DNA of 64,000 bases, taken from contig NZ_NESS01000001.1 in the NCBI RefSeq assembly GCF_002128425.1, forward strand, positions 310,001 through 374,000, in the 5' to 3' direction. A program made the translations under genes and the position numbers. The notes under the pieces are model-generated. The model saw nothing but the letters and a program-made list of their open reading frames with translations. It was not told the origin of the DNA and did no database searches. The stretch comes from Gottfriedia acidiceleris. Its GTDB lineage: Bacteria > Bacillota > Bacilli > Bacillales > Bacillaceae_G. Numbering within the stretch: the stretch's first letter is position 1; each line of letters opens with the position of its first letter. Below are positions 8,947 through 18,722 of the stretch, piece by piece.

Positions 8947-10338
8947 TTAAAAATCTGCATTACCAGGAGTACGAGGGAATGGTATTACATCACGAATGTT
9001 CTTCATTCCTGTTAAATACATAACAAGTCGTTCAAATCCAATTCCATAACCAGAATGCTTTGTACCGCCGTATTTTCTAAGCTCCAAATACCACCAGTAA
9101 TCTTCTTCATTCATACCAAGTTCTTTAATTCGCTCTACAAGGACGTCTTCTCGTTCTTCACGTTGACTTCCCCCGATTAACTCGCCAATTCCAGGAACTA
9201 GTAAGTCTGTCGCAGCTACTGTCTTGCCATCCTCATTCGCTCTCATATAAAATGCTTTAATTTCTTTTGGATAGTCAGTTACGTATACAGGACGCTTGTA
9301 AATTTCCTCACTTAGGTATCGTTCATGTTCAGTTTGCAAATCCGTTCCCCATTCAACTGGGTATTCAAATTTCTTACCAGAGTTCTGTAATAATTCAACT
9401 GCCTCGGTATAAGTAACTCGACCAAAGTCTGATTCTAATGCATTCTTTAATCGATCAATAAGAGTTTTATCAATAAAGCTATTAAAGAATTCCATTTCTT
9501 CAGGTGCTTGTTCAAATATGTAATTAATAACATATTTGATCATATCTTCACCAAGGTCCATGATATCCGGTAATTCTGCAAAAGCAACTTCTGGCTCGAC
9601 CATCCAAAATTCAGCGGCATGTCGTGCAGTATTTGAATTTTCTGCTCTAAATGTCGGACCAAATGTATACACATTACGGAACGCAAGAGCGTAAGCTTCT
9701 CCATTTAATTGGCCACTTACTGTTAAGTTAGATTCTTTACCGAAGAAATCTGCACTTTCATCTACTTTTCCGTCTTCGTTTTTTGGAAGTTGGTTTAAAT
9801 CCATTGTTGTTACACGGAACATTTCTCCTGCGCCTTCTGTATCACTTCCTGTGATAATCGGTGTATGTACATATACAAAACCTTTTTCTTGGAAGAATTT
9901 ATGAATGGCATATGATGCAAGAGATCTTACTCTGAAAACAGCTGAGTAGGCATTAGTTCTTGGACGTAAATGAGCGATTGTTCTTAAATATTCAAGAGAA
10001 TGTCTCTTTTTTTGTAATGGAAAATCTGTATCTGATAGTCCTTCAATAACAATTTTTGTCGCTTTAATTTCAAAAGGTTGTTTCATTTCCGGAGTTGGAA
10101 TAAATTCACCTTCTATTAAAACAGTAGAGCTAATAGGTAACTTCGTAATTTCTTTGAAGTTATCAAGATTGTCCTCAAAAACTACTTGTACACTCTTAAA
10201 AAATGTACCGTCGTTTAACTCCATAAAGCCAATCGTTTTAGAATCGCGAAGAGTGCGAATCCATCCTGAAATTTGAACAGTTTTGTCTTTAAAATTTTCT
10301 TGATTTCTGTATAAATCTTTTACTACAGTCTTGATCAT
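8947..10338 (-). CDS. asnS: asparaginyl-tRNA synthetase
   Basis: The protein is 463 residues and class II. The N-terminal OB-fold anticodon-binding domain (about 1-110, starting IKTVVKDLY) is followed by a catalytic domain with motif 2 around [17 protein letters not shown] and motif 3 around [13 protein letters not shown]. This charges tRNA-Asn with asparagine in the cytoplasm. It is controlled by an upstream T-box leader, so uncharged tRNA-Asn should raise expression. Length and ends fit bacterial AsnS. Confidence 0.97.
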   Translation of the reverse strand: MIKTVVKDLYRNQENFKDKTVQISGWIRTLRDSKTIGFMELNDGTFFKSVQVVFEDNLDNFKEITKLPISSTVLIEGEFIPTPEMKQPFEIKATKIVIEGLSDTDFPLQKKRHSLEYLRTIAHLRPRTNAYSAVFRVRSLASYAIHKFFQEKGFVYVHTPIITGSDTEGAGEMFRVTTMDLNQLPKNEDGKVDESADFFGKESNLTVSGQLNGEAYALAFRNVYTFGPTFRAENSNTARHAAEFWMVEPEVAFAELPDIMDLGEDMIKYVINYIFEQAPEEMEFFNSFIDKTLIDRLKNALESDFGRVTYTEAVELLQNSGKKFEYPVEWGTDLQTEHERYLSEEIYKRPVYVTDYPKEIKAFYMRANEDGKTVAATDLLVPGIGELIGGSQREEREDVLVERIKELGMNEEDYWWYLELRKYGGTKHSGYGIGFERLVMYLTGMKNIRDVIPFPRTPGNADF

Positions 10339-10365
10339 AATTAGCCTCCTTATGTTAATTTTCCA

Positions 10366-10610
10366 ATAAAAAAAGCCTTCTATCCCTATAAAAGGGACGA
10401 AAGGCTAACTTCCGCGGTACCACCCAAATTGTCAAAATATGACCAACTTTAAAGCTAATATTGCTTATCCCAGTTAATAACGTGCTGGTAACGTCTAAGC
10501 CTACTTAAGTTATCCCTTTCGGTTAGAACTCAAAGGTGTTCTTCATTCATGCTTCATCACTAGGCTTCCACCGTCCCTAGCTCGCTATCGAGTATAGCAA
10601 AAACTACTTT
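10366..10610 (-). promoter_or_regulatory. T-box riboswitch of asnS (specifier AAC)
   Basis: On the minus strand the leader contains the T-box core TGGGTGGTACCGCGG (about 10413-10427). A terminator hairpin follows, with AGCCTTTCGTCCC pairing with GGGATAGAAGGCT and then a T run at 10366-10372. The stem I region around 10500-10600 has the candidate specifier AAC at 10538-10540, an asparagine codon, which agrees with the downstream gene. Uncharged tRNA-Asn would stabilise the antiterminator. Confidence 0.93.
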
Positions 10611-10813
10611 CCTTTTCATCGATTTAAAATATGTAGTTTTTAAAGGAATTTTTCTTGTATAATTTATCATAAATCATAATCTTTTGTCTAGTTGTCCCTA
10701 AAAATATATTCATTGGAATCTTTATTTTCAAACACCTTAACTCAATTAAATCTATTTGATTCACTACAATTTCCACTTGAGCTTTTACAAACTCATTCCT
10801 AACCTGCTCAATT

Positions 10814-10850
10814 TAAAAAATGATTGACCAATTAGTCCATCATTTTTTAC
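10814..10850 (-). terminator. terminator-like hairpin
   Basis: AAAAAATGAT pairs with ATCATTTTTT across a short imperfect loop region (10815-10848). It lies 55 bases past the stop of the 85-codon gene and probably ends that transcript. The stretch from 10620 to 10813 upstream of asnS holds no gene. Confidence 0.65.
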
Positions 10851-10902
10851 AACTACCTAACTATTAAAACTACCTAAGATCATAAAATCTACAAGAACTC
10901 CA

Positions 10903-11160
10903 CTAACGGGATTTTCTAAAACCTAATACACTAATTCCTAGTACGGATACACCACTACTATTCGTTACATTAGCAGATACATATTTTTCAGTAACATTCT
11001 TCTCTCGCATTTGCACTCTCAGTCTTGCATTTATATTAAGGGTTGTAGAATATACGCTTGCCACTGCATAGTCGATCGCTGTTAACAATGGATTACCCGT
11101 GGCTAACCCTTTGTCTGTAAAATATAGTGTCGCTTCACCATTTACGTCCTGATTGTCCAA
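10903..11160 (-). CDS. hypothetical protein, 85 residues, TTG start
   Basis: The reading frame is bounded upstream by a TAG only four codons before the TTG at 11160, so TTG is the only start giving most of the frame; the first ATG would leave about 35 residues. There is no clear ribosome site. The sequence is rich in Val, Ser, Asn and Thr and ends SVLGISVLGFRKSR; no family is recognised. A terminator-like hairpin follows. It could be a small genuine protein, or a remnant of a longer gene that lost its 5' end. Confidence 0.4.
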   Translation of the reverse strand: MDNQDVNGEATLYFTDKGLATGNPLLTAIDYAVASVYSTTLNINARLRVQMREKNVTEKYVSANVTNSSGVSVLGISVLGFRKSR

Positions 11161-11225
11161 TACATTACTCTATGAATAGTTCTTTTGTTTGTTACTTTTA
11201 TATACCTTGATAATTTTTTAAACAC

Positions 11226-11260
11226 AAAAAAGAGTTTACTTACATAAGTAAAACTCTTAA
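11226..11260 (-). terminator. terminator after 61-codon gene
   Basis: AAGAGTTTTACTT pairs with AAGTAAACTCTT around a short loop, followed by a T run on the minus strand. It starts 12 bases past the stop of the gene ending at 11272. Confidence 0.8.
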
Positions 11261-11271
11261 TTAAAAATGTA

Positions 11272-11457
11272 TTATTCATATATTATAAACTGTTTTCTTT
11301 CTTCTTCAGAAAGGTCTTTAGGTTCTAATCCTCTTTCATTACAATATTTAAACAATGCCTTAACTTTTATTCTAGGTTCATTTTTATAACTCGGTTCTAC
11401 ATAAACTCCATCAGGGAATCCTTTTTCAAACTTATCAATTTTCAAATTAAATATCAT
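11272..11457 (-). CDS. hypothetical protein, 61 residues
   Basis: A short soluble protein beginning MIFNLKIDKFEKGFPDG, with a charged C-terminal half (GLEPKDLSEEERKQFIIYE). It has an ATG start, its own terminator and plausible codon use, which supports a real gene. No domain is recognised. It is monocistronic and convergent with nothing nearby. No signal peptide or membrane segment is seen. Confidence 0.55.
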   Translation of the reverse strand: MIFNLKIDKFEKGFPDGVYVEPSYKNEPRIKVKALFKYCNERGLEPKDLSEEERKQFIIYE

Positions 11458-11666
11458 TTAATCAATTCTCTTTCAATATTGATAGTGATATTGAAATTAT
11501 ATCATAGGCAGGTTATTTTGTTTGTGAACAAAAAGCGACAAAGTTAAGAAGGTTTTCTTAGAATTTTCTTTGCATTTTAGCAAATTAATTGATTTAATTG
11601 TCAAAATCCATTTACAAAATTTTCTTTTTCCTATGATACACTTTACTAAAAAGGAGGGCTTATATT

Positions 11667-11912
11667 ATGGCTGGAGCAGAAGAATTGTTAAAGGATAAAT
11701 TTGTTTGTTCGAAATGTAAACATACACACGCTAAAACTAAAGAAGTATCAATGTCTGGTTCAGGTTTAAGTAAGTTACTAGATATTGACTATAATCATTT
11801 TTTATTTGTTTCTTGTTTAAATTGTGGTTTTGTTGAGATTTATAATCCTTCAATCTTAGAAGGAAAAACCCGTGGTGAGTTAACTACTATTCTTGATATT
11901 CTTTTTGGATAA
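11667..11912 (+). CDS. small zinc-ribbon protein
   Basis: The protein is 81 residues with two CxxC knuckles (CSKC at about 14-17 and CLNC at about 50-53) separated by a segment with SGSGLSKLLDIDYN, a pattern found in short Bacillus zinc-ribbon nucleic-acid-binding-type proteins (COG3478-like). AAAGGAGGGCT precedes the ATG. The stop codon abuts the next gene's GTG, so the two are likely co-transcribed. The molecular function is unknown. Confidence 0.75.
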   Translation: MAGAEELLKDKFVCSKCKHTHAKTKEVSMSGSGLSKLLDIDYNHFLFVSCLNCGFVEIYNPSILEGKTRGELTTILDILFG

Positions 11913-12851
11913 GTGAGTGATGGTCCTAATATGATGATTTGGCTTGTTATAGCAGTACTTTTTCTCATTTATTTTATTGGAGTTGGCTACTATTTTACCC
12001 AGCAAGTTTTGTTTATGAAAACAAATTCACTTGAGTTTATTTATCAGCGCGAGTTGGAAAATTTCAGATTTGATGAAGGAATGTATCGTTCTGTTCAAAA
12101 ACAACCCTTTTCTGTTCAATCTCGTTATGAGTATGAATTAAAGGGATACTTGTTCGAGGCCTTTGATACAAATAATTGGGTCATTATTACACATGGTGTA
12201 ACAGTTAATAAGAATAACTCAATTAAATATGCTGAGCTATTTTTAAAGCTTGGCTTTAATGTACTTACTTATGATCATAGGCGACATGGGGAATCAGGTG
12301 GACATACAACTAGCTATGGATATTATGAGAAATATGACTTACAAACTGTTGTTCAATATTTAAAGGATTTAAAAGGGGAGATTGTTCTTGGCATTCATGG
12401 GGAGTCAATGGGAGCTTGTACAATGCTTCAATACGCTGGTTTTGTTGAGGATTCTGCAGATTTTTATATTTCAGACTGCGCGTTCTCTACATTTGGGGAA
12501 CAACTTACATATCGTTTGAAAGTGGATTATAAACTTCCCAAATGGGCAATCCTTCCAGTTTCTAGCATTTGGTTAAAGCTTCGGAATGGATTTTTCATTA
12601 AGGATATTTCCCCTTTAATAGCAGCACATAATATTAAAAATCCCGTTTTATTTGTTCATAGTAAATTAGACACTTATATTCCATTTACACATACACTTAA
12701 ATTATTTCAAGCAAAAAATCAAAATGAGCGAGAACTATTCATTGCCGAAAATGGTGCACACGCTATGAGTTTGAATGAAAACAAAGATGAATACTATTCA
12801 ATTGTTTCATCTTTTTTAAATAATATTGGCATTGAACACAATTCATTATAA
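11913..12851 (+). CDS. membrane-anchored alpha/beta hydrolase
   Basis: The protein is 312 residues from a GTG at 11913; ATGs at 11931 and 11934 are alternatives and the ribosome site is weak. One transmembrane helix (WLVIAVLFLIYFIGVGYYF) anchors a hydrolase domain with an oxyanion HG (ITHGVTVNK), YDHRRHGESGG, nucleophile elbow GESMG, acid in SKLDTYIPF and base in GAHAMS. This is the YqkD/YfhM-like serine hydrolase type. The substrate is unknown. It directly follows the zinc-ribbon gene and ends at a strong hairpin. Confidence 0.85.
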   Translation: MSDGPNMMIWLVIAVLFLIYFIGVGYYFTQQVLFMKTNSLEFIYQRELENFRFDEGMYRSVQKQPFSVQSRYEYELKGYLFEAFDTNNWVIITHGVTVNKNNSIKYAELFLKLGFNVLTYDHRRHGESGGHTTSYGYYEKYDLQTVVQYLKDLKGEIVLGIHGESMGACTMLQYAGFVEDSADFYISDCAFSTFGEQLTYRLKVDYKLPKWAILPVSSIWLKLRNGFFIKDISPLIAAHNIKNPVLFVHSKLDTYIPFTHTLKLFQAKNQNERELFIAENGAHAMSLNENKDEYYSIVSSFLNNIGIEHNSL

Positions 12852-12886
12852 AAACTGGACAGAGCGTTTCCTCTGTCCAGTTTTAG
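12851..12886. terminator. bidirectional terminator
   Basis: A perfect 14-bp stem (AAAACTGGACAGAG with CTCTGTCCAGTTTT) lies between two convergent genes, with A/T runs on both sides. Confidence 0.92.
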
Positions 12887-12889
12887 TTC

Positions 12890-14053
12890 TTAAAGAGATG
12901 CCTCTAAAATTTTTAATGCATCTTCTTGATCTAATTTTTTAAAGTTACCAAATGGACCATATTTAACCGTTTTAGCAGCCATTTCAGGTAGTTGTTCTTT
13001 TGTAATACCGTACTCACTTAAACGACTTGGCGCACCTAATGCGTTCCAGAATGTACGTAAAGCTTTAATACCAGCTAGTGCCCATTCTTCTTTTGACATT
13101 GATTCTTGTCTAATGTCAAATACTCTCTCTGCAAATTGACAGAAACGATCAACATTTTCGCTCATTACATATTCCATCCAATGAGGGAAAATAATTGCTA
13201 ATCCTCCGCCGTGTGGAATATCTGTTACTGCAGAAACTGCATGCTCAATATTGTGTGTAGCCCAATCACCTTGGACACCCATACTTAAGATTCCATTTAA
13301 TGCCATCGTTCCACTATATAATAGTGTTTCACGCGCTTCATATTGATCCAAATTCTCTACTGCCATCGGAGCAGTTTCAATAACTGTTTTTAAAATTCCT
13401 TCACAGAAACGATCTTGAATTTTTGTATTCGTTCCATGGTGGAAATATGATTCAATAACATGTGACATAATATCCACTGATCCATAAATTGTTTGATCAC
13501 GAGGAACTGTAAATGTATTTTGAGGATCTAAAATTGAAAACGTTGGGTAACTGAATTTACTTCCCCAACCTAATTTTTCATTTGTTTCCCAATTTGTAAT
13601 AACTGACCCAGCGTTCATTTCTGAACCAGTTGCTGCAAGCGTTAATACTGTTCCAAATTTTAAAGCATCCGTTGGAACTGCTTTACGAGTAATAACATCC
13701 CAAATCTCGCCATCAAATTTCGCTCCAACAGCAATAGCTTTTGTGCAATCGATTACCGATCCACCACCAACTGCTAAAACAAAGTCAATTTTTTCGTCTT
13801 TACATATTTGTATACCTTTATGAACAGTTGATAATTTAGGATTTGGTTCAACTCCACTAAGTTCATAAATCGTTTTGTCGGTTTCTTTAAGAATATCTAC
13901 TATTTGATCATATAGGCCATTCCTTTTAATACTTCCACCACCATATACAACTAAAACATTCTTTCCAAAGTTAGCAGCCTTTTCTTTTAACTTTTGTACA
14001 CTATCTTTACCAAATATTAATTCTGTTGGATTTGCAAATGTAAAAAAATTCAT
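12890..14053 (-). CDS. iron-containing alcohol dehydrogenase (YugJ/YugK-like)
   Basis: The protein is 387 residues. The NAD(P)-binding [13 protein letters not shown] motif is at about 97-109. Iron ligands are in the [10 protein letters not shown] region and [20 protein letters not shown]. It closely resembles the NADH/NADPH-dependent butanol dehydrogenase-type YugJ and YugK of B. subtilis, which reduce aldehydes to alcohols. The physiological substrate is not known. GGAGGG precedes the ATG. The gene stands alone and shares the bidirectional terminator with the hydrolase gene. Confidence 0.93.
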   Translation of the reverse strand: MNFFTFANPTELIFGKDSVQKLKEKAANFGKNVLVVYGGGSIKRNGLYDQIVDILKETDKTIYELSGVEPNPKLSTVHKGIQICKDEKIDFVLAVGGGSVIDCTKAIAVGAKFDGEIWDVITRKAVPTDALKFGTVLTLAATGSEMNAGSVITNWETNEKLGWGSKFSYPTFSILDPQNTFTVPRDQTIYGSVDIMSHVIESYFHHGTNTKIQDRFCEGILKTVIETAPMAVENLDQYEARETLLYSGTMALNGILSMGVQGDWATHNIEHAVSAVTDIPHGGGLAIIFPHWMEYVMSENVDRFCQFAERVFDIRQESMSKEEWALAGIKALRTFWNALGAPSRLSEYGITKEQLPEMAAKTVKYGPFGNFKKLDQEDALKILEASL

Positions 14054-14111
14054 ATGTAGCCCTCCTTTTGTTCAAGCTTAATTTTAACTTAAACAATCGA
14101 AAGGATGCATC

Positions 14112-14699
14112 TTAAACGACTTTTGTTTCGAATATTTTTTTATTTATTGGGAACACTAAATAATCGTATGAATGATTCATTATAAATCTAACTTTCTCAT
14201 ATTTAAATCCTACTTTTTCATATAATCGGCGAGCAGAAGGTTTGTCTTGATCAACATTTAATGAAACTCGTGCAATCCCCTTGTTTTTGGCAAAAGAAAG
14301 TAATCCTTCTAATAATTCAGTACCAATTCCTTTGCCTTGATAACCTGGATGCACTGACAATGTATCAATATAAAAATCTTCATCATCTGCTTCCTTATCT
14401 ACTTTAACATTTTGGATATTTAAATTACGACTTATTATTTCAAGCATTTCACGATCAAGTACTGATAATTCCAAGGAATGGTAGGCTATAATCACCCCTA
14501 CTACTTTCCCATCCATTTCTTTAACTAAACAATTATGGTAACTTAGTCTATTTTGTTCAGATTGAACATAATATTCTAAAATTGGAGTTGCTTGTTCATA
14601 TGATGATGTCCCTGTTAACATAAATACAATATCTTCAATCGCTTGTACAATTAGAGGGACAATTTCTTTTGCATCTTCTCTTTTTGCTAATCGAATCAT
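14112..14699 (-). CDS. GNAT family N-acetyltransferase
   Basis: The protein is 195 residues. The acetyl-CoA-binding motif GYQGKGIGTELL is at about 119-130, followed by the SARRLYEKVGF motif typical of GNAT enzymes. The N-terminal part (REDAKEIVPLIVQAIEDI) is the usual first strand and helix. The substrate cannot be told. AAGGAGTG precedes the ATG. It is 58 bases from the alcohol dehydrogenase gene's start and probably independently transcribed. Confidence 0.9.
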   Translation of the reverse strand: MIRLAKREDAKEIVPLIVQAIEDIVFMLTGTSSYEQATPILEYYVQSEQNRLSYHNCLVKEMDGKVVGVIIAYHSLELSVLDREMLEIISRNLNIQNVKVDKEADDEDFYIDTLSVHPGYQGKGIGTELLEGLLSFAKNKGIARVSLNVDQDKPSARRLYEKVGFKYEKVRFIMNHSYDYLVFPINKKIFETKVV

Positions 14700-14890
14700 G
14701 AATTGTCACTCCTTAACTTAAATTTTTCTTAGTTATTTTTAATATTTTTTAGTAAAAAAAACAACCTTACTATTTTACACTAAATCCATGTTAATTTCAT
14801 GTAAAAAATTAATATTAAATTAAAATTCCCCTTTCAATTTAATATAATTGTAATATATAATAATTTTAAGATGTGTAGGAGGCAAATAAT

Positions 14891-15100
14891 ATGTCTAATG
14901 TTCAAATTAAGGTTTTAGATAATGGTCCTTTACGTGTAACTGGTACTGTTGAGTTAGTTGACGCTGAAGGGAATACATATCCGCAAAAAGCGGCTTTCTC
15001 ATTATGTCGATGCGGCCTGTCAAGTAAATTACCATATTGTGACGGTACTCATAAAGGAAAATTCGAATCTGTCGTTCGAGCTCCTAAAGAATCAGAATAA
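14891..15100 (+). CDS. CDGSH-type iron-sulfur protein
   Basis: The protein is 69 residues with the 2Fe-2S ligand set CxC...C-D-G-T-H: Cys39, Cys41, Cys50 and His54 in CRCGLSSKLPYCDGTH. This is the minimal bacterial zf-CDGSH form with no membrane anchor. It is likely involved in redox or cluster transfer, but the role in Bacillus is unknown. GGAGGC precedes the ATG, and a strong terminator follows, so it is a single-gene unit. Confidence 0.93.
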   Translation: MSNVQIKVLDNGPLRVTGTVELVDAEGNTYPQKAAFSLCRCGLSSKLPYCDGTHKGKFESVVRAPKESE

Positions 15101-15113
15101 TTTTATTTTTCTG

Positions 15114-15152
15114 GCGCCGATTATTGAGCAGTTCTAAATAATCGGCTTTCTT
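15114..15152 (+). terminator. terminator after CDGSH gene
   Basis: GCCGATTATT (15116-15125) pairs perfectly with AATAATCGGC (15137-15146), followed by TTTCTTT. Confidence 0.88.
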
Positions 15153-15243
15153 TATGCCCTCATACCTTTATTACATTTGAAACATTCATAAAACTGTTCT
15201 AAGCACACTTACATTAAGGGAATGCACTTTAGGGGGAAACAAT

Positions 15244-16320
15244 ATGAAAAAGGTATTAGCTTCAGTCATTTTATCTGCAGCATTAGTAGTACCAGGCGTA
15301 ACTGCATATGCAGCACCTGATGCAAATGAATTAAAAACTTATTTAGTTAGTATCGACCTAACTCAAACGCAATTAGAGGATTATTTAAATTCTTACTACG
15401 GCGAGTCAATCTCTGATTTCGATTCAGTTGATGAGTTAAAAGATACTTTAGGCGAAAGACTTACACAAGAATCTTTAGACGATCTTCTAGATGAGTACGG
15501 TTACACTGAAGATGAAATTATCGATCTAGCAGTCTACTATGATGATATGGACAAAAATGCATCATTACTAGATACGTATTATTTTACTTCTGATATCGAA
15601 AACTTAATTTATTTAGATGAAGATGAGTCAGGTAGTGAAGAAGAAGATGACTACCCTTCTATGGAAGATATTACTTCTGCTCTTTCTGAGGTTGGTATTA
15701 CTGAAGCAGAGATGAATAACTTATCTGCATACTTAGAAAAAGTTGTGAATGATGATCCTGCTGTTGAAGCAAAATTAGAAGCTTTAGGAGAACGTGCATT
15801 TGCTTTAGAAGAAAATTATCCTGAATTTTTCTCAATGGATACTGAGGCTACTCCAGAAGAATTACCAGCTGAACTAAAAGTAGAATTAATGAATATCGTA
15901 AAAGAGCTTCAATCTACTTTAAAAATTGATATTAAAGTTGCAATTGAACAAAATGGCGTTAAAACTCCTTTAACTTTTGCTAAATTACTTACAATGGATG
16001 ATTCTATGGAGTCTATGGAAAATGTAAAAGTATATTTAGAGATTTATGATAACGCTGGTAATCTATTATTAGACGCTTTATTTTCAGCAGATGAAGTAAT
16101 TGGTGATGATGAAATAGTAGATATCGTTAAAGATACTCAAAAAGCAATTAAAAACCCAAAGCCAGCAATTAAGAACTCAAAACCTACTGTTACTGTAAGA
16201 ACAGAAAATGGCGGAAAACTTCCAACTACTGCAACTCATACAACTGAATGGACAATGGTTGGTGTGTTAATGATGTTAACTGCTGTTGTTCTACGTAAAA
16301 AGGTAATAGTTAAACGATAA
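15244..16320 (+). CDS. processed acidic surface protein with LPXTA sorting signal
   Basis: The protein is 358 residues. A signal peptide (KKVLASVILSAALVVPG, cleaved near AYA-AP, about residue 23) leads into a very acidic, repeat-like domain with many Asp/Glu. The C-terminus has LPTTA (326-330), a hydrophobic helix and a basic tail, i.e. a class D sortase sorting signal of the LPXTA type. It fits the family known as processed acidic surface protein, always encoded next to a class D sortase. It is probably linked to the cell wall. The sortase gene starts 3 bases after the stop. AGGGGG precedes the start. Confidence 0.9.
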   Translation: MKKVLASVILSAALVVPGVTAYAAPDANELKTYLVSIDLTQTQLEDYLNSYYGESISDFDSVDELKDTLGERLTQESLDDLLDEYGYTEDEIIDLAVYYDDMDKNASLLDTYYFTSDIENLIYLDEDESGSEEEDDYPSMEDITSALSEVGITEAEMNNLSAYLEKVVNDDPAVEAKLEALGERAFALEENYPEFFSMDTEATPEELPAELKVELMNIVKELQSTLKIDIKVAIEQNGVKTPLTFAKLLTMDDSMESMENVKVYLEIYDNAGNLLLDALFSADEVIGDDEIVDIVKDTQKAIKNPKPAIKNSKPTVTVRTENGGKLPTTATHTTEWTMVGVLMMLTAVVLRKKVIVKR

Positions 16321-16323
16321 GCT

Positions 16324-16944
16324 ATGAATCGTAAACGAAAAGTTCTACTTATTTTTACAGCACTCCTTTTTATTGTCGGATTATTTTTTGCTACAACAAA
16401 TGCTTATTCTTTAATTAAAACCTATGTACTGTATAAACAGTCAAAGGATGATTTCAAAAAAGAAATCAAAGCAGAAACAGCAACTAAATTGAAGCAAATT
16501 AAAAGGGATGAACCGCTTTACAAGTCTTATCCTAAATTTGGCGATGAAATGGGTTCATTAACGATTCCTCGAATTCAAGCATCTCTACCAATCTTCCACG
16601 GGACAGATGAGGATGAGCTTTCAAAAGGGATCGGTCATTATGCTAAATCTGTGATGCCAGGTGAAAGAGATAATAGTGTTCTTGCAGGACATCGAGATAC
16701 TGTATTCCGTGAACTTGGCAAAGTAAAAGTGGGCGATCCGTTAATAGTTAAAACTTCGGCCGGTACATTTACTTACAAAGTTCATAGAATTCGTATCGTT
16801 GATAAAGATGATCGCACTGTTATTATCCCGAAACCAAGACCAACTTTAACGGTAAGCACTTGTTATCCGTTTAATTTTATTGGACATGCACCACAGCGTT
16901 ATATACTTGTAGCTGGTTTAGTCAAATCAGAAGTAAATAAATAA
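16324..16944 (+). CDS. class D sortase
   Basis: The protein is 206 residues. An N-terminal membrane anchor (about 6-30) is followed by a sortase barrel with catalytic His123 (LAGHRDT), Cys180 (TVSTCYPF) and Arg192 (PQRYILVAG). Class D sortases cleave LPXTA/LPNTA signals, and its partner is the LPTTA protein encoded 3 bases upstream. It acts on the outside of the membrane. It appears to be a dedicated sortase with one visible substrate. Confidence 0.94.
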   Translation: MNRKRKVLLIFTALLFIVGLFFATTNAYSLIKTYVLYKQSKDDFKKEIKAETATKLKQIKRDEPLYKSYPKFGDEMGSLTIPRIQASLPIFHGTDEDELSKGIGHYAKSVMPGERDNSVLAGHRDTVFRELGKVKVGDPLIVKTSAGTFTYKVHRIRIVDKDDRTVIIPKPRPTLTVSTCYPFNFIGHAPQRYILVAGLVKSEVNK

Positions 16945-16946
16945 AC

Positions 16947-16986
16947 AAAAAAAATGCTTACTATATAGGTAGTGAGCATTTTTTTA
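16947..16986. terminator. terminator after sortase gene
   Basis: AAAATGCTTACTA pairs with the TAGTGAGCATTTT arm (one G-T pair), followed by a T run on the plus strand; the minus side also has A/T runs, so it can serve the convergent gene. Confidence 0.85.
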
Positions 16987-17008
16987 TTAGTAGTTTCATA
17001 TTTTTGGT

Positions 17009-17935
17009 TTAATTTTCTAGTGCAGCCCAAAACTTTTCGTTATTTAAATTGCGAACACTCCATTGGTAGTGTCCATCACTGCAAGATTCCGAAAAGAAAT
17101 TTGCCGAATAAATACTATAAAAAAGAACGTACAAATGAATTGTACTTCTCACCTCTTCGCCTAATTTATTAACTACTTTATTTAAATATTTTTCTAGCTT
17201 TATTTCACCCAATTCATCATATAAATCAAATAAAATCCAGCTTAATGCAACATCAAATAAGGGGTCTCCATATAACGTCATTAATCCAAAATCAATTACA
17301 CCAGTAATTTGACCATCCGAATTTACTAATAGATTTGATGGATAATAATCACCATGTACTAATGCATAATTTCCTTCATATCCAACTGAAAATGCATCCA
17401 CTAATCGATTTAATTTCACTTCGTAGTCATATACATCTCTTTTCAAATAACGATCTACTTCCATATTCTTTCTTAATAACGATTGTTTTAAAAAATCGTT
17501 CCAGTCCTTTGAAGAAATTTCATAATCACTTAATAATTTGATGCCTTTAAAACGATTTTCTAATTTAATCCTTTGAATACTTAATATTGTAGATAGATAG
17601 TTATCAAAGAAACAATCTAATTCTTTCTCATCATAATTTGATAAATCCTTTTGTATATTTCTGCCTTCAATTCGTTTTTCAATTGTTAAAACAACGTCCT
17701 TCTCTTTTATAATTTCGTGAATTTTTGGTAATTCAAAATTTGCATCATTAGAATTCATTGACTCATAAAATTGTTTTAATATTTCTAGCTTTGGATATGC
17801 TGTTGGTTTATATAGTTTTAAGACTCTCGCATGATCATAGGAGTAAACTTCTGCTTCTTGTCCCTTTCCTAAAAAATTCGCTTCGCTTATATTGTACTTT
17901 TTCAAAATGTAACCCCTAACATTTTGTGTTATCAT
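17009..17935 (-). CDS. aminoglycoside phosphotransferase-family kinase
   Basis: The protein is 308 residues with the APH/choline-kinase fold. FLGKGQEAEVYSYD is the nucleotide-binding loop (about 21-34), HGDYYPSNLLV is the catalytic loop with the essential Asp, and VIDFGLMTLYGDPLFD is the metal-binding loop. The substrate is not identifiable; such genes in Bacillus are often annotated as putative small-molecule kinases and need not give drug resistance. GGGGATTAAAAG precedes the ATG. It is monocistronic. Confidence 0.87.
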   Translation of the reverse strand: MITQNVRGYILKKYNISEANFLGKGQEAEVYSYDHARVLKLYKPTAYPKLEILKQFYESMNSNDANFELPKIHEIIKEKDVVLTIEKRIEGRNIQKDLSNYDEKELDCFFDNYLSTILSIQRIKLENRFKGIKLLSDYEISSKDWNDFLKQSLLRKNMEVDRYLKRDVYDYEVKLNRLVDAFSVGYEGNYALVHGDYYPSNLLVNSDGQITGVIDFGLMTLYGDPLFDVALSWILFDLYDELGEIKLEKYLNKVVNKLGEEVRSTIHLYVLFYSIYSANFFSESCSDGHYQWSVRNLNNEKFWAALEN

Positions 17936-18049
17936 CTTTTAATCCCCATTTTCCCTTTTTTATCTTTTTTCATTCCTATTTCCATCTATTCCCACTTCTT
18001 CCAAAATAGCCTACTATTTCTTATACAGCAACCTGTATTAGCTTCCTTC

Positions 18050-18544
18050 CTACTCTTCTTTCGAAACCCATGAACCTTGTGCTTTTCGTATGTAGAGGAT
18101 TTGCCCAATATGATAAGCATTATGAGTACATAAATTTGATAAAGCTGCCCACCATATTGCATCTACTGGAAAATTTGGAATTTGTTCATAAAGCTTTGAT
18201 TCATCTGCTTCTTTTATAGTTTGCTGCCAATTCGCTAAATTCTCATCTAACTGTTTAACAAGCTCCTGCCAATCTTTTCTCGTTAAATTTTCCACTCTTC
18301 GAAAAGTTGAAGCATTACTTTCGATCACTTCAGTTGGTATTTCCCCTTTAAATCTTCTCAACCATCGTTCATTATAGAAATATAAATGGTATACGATTTC
18401 ACCGATCGTATGAGTAGAATCATTTTGTCTCCAACTTATATCCTCTAAACTTAAGTTTTCCAATGCTACACTTAAAGGTTGAATCCAGCTTTCAACATTA
18501 CGACAGACTTCTAATTGATCTAATATAAACTCTTTTTTACTCAT
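18050..18544 (-). CDS. DinB family protein
   Basis: The protein is 164 residues, a four-helix DinB-like fold with the metal-binding histidine pattern at EIVYHLYFYN (about 49-58) and THNAYHIGQILYIR near the C-terminus. Some DinB/YfiT relatives are thiol (bacillithiol) S-transferases, but the role of this one is unknown. AGGGAGAATAATCT precedes the ATG. Confidence 0.87.
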   Translation of the reverse strand: MSKKEFILDQLEVCRNVESWIQPLSVALENLSLEDISWRQNDSTHTIGEIVYHLYFYNERWLRRFKGEIPTEVIESNASTFRRVENLTRKDWQELVKQLDENLANWQQTIKEADESKLYEQIPNFPVDAIWWAALSNLCTHNAYHIGQILYIRKAQGSWVSKEE

Positions 18545-18636
18545 AGATTATTCTCCCTTATTCACTTTATACTTTACGATATGTACTTTCGTGGTTATTA
18601 CTACATTCACCTTTATTACTTTATGATTTTAGCTTA

Positions 18637-18676
18637 TAAAAAAATGCACTACTTTTAAAAAGCAGTGCATTTTTTG
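18637..18676. terminator. hairpin terminator
   Basis: AAAAAATGCACT pairs with AGTGCATTTTTT across a 13-base loop. It lies 47 bases past the stop of the spore-surface gene and probably ends it. Confidence 0.8.
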
Positions 18677-18722
18677 TAACGGTATAGAGCAGATGTTTGA
18701 AGCATAACGATTAAATCTAGCA

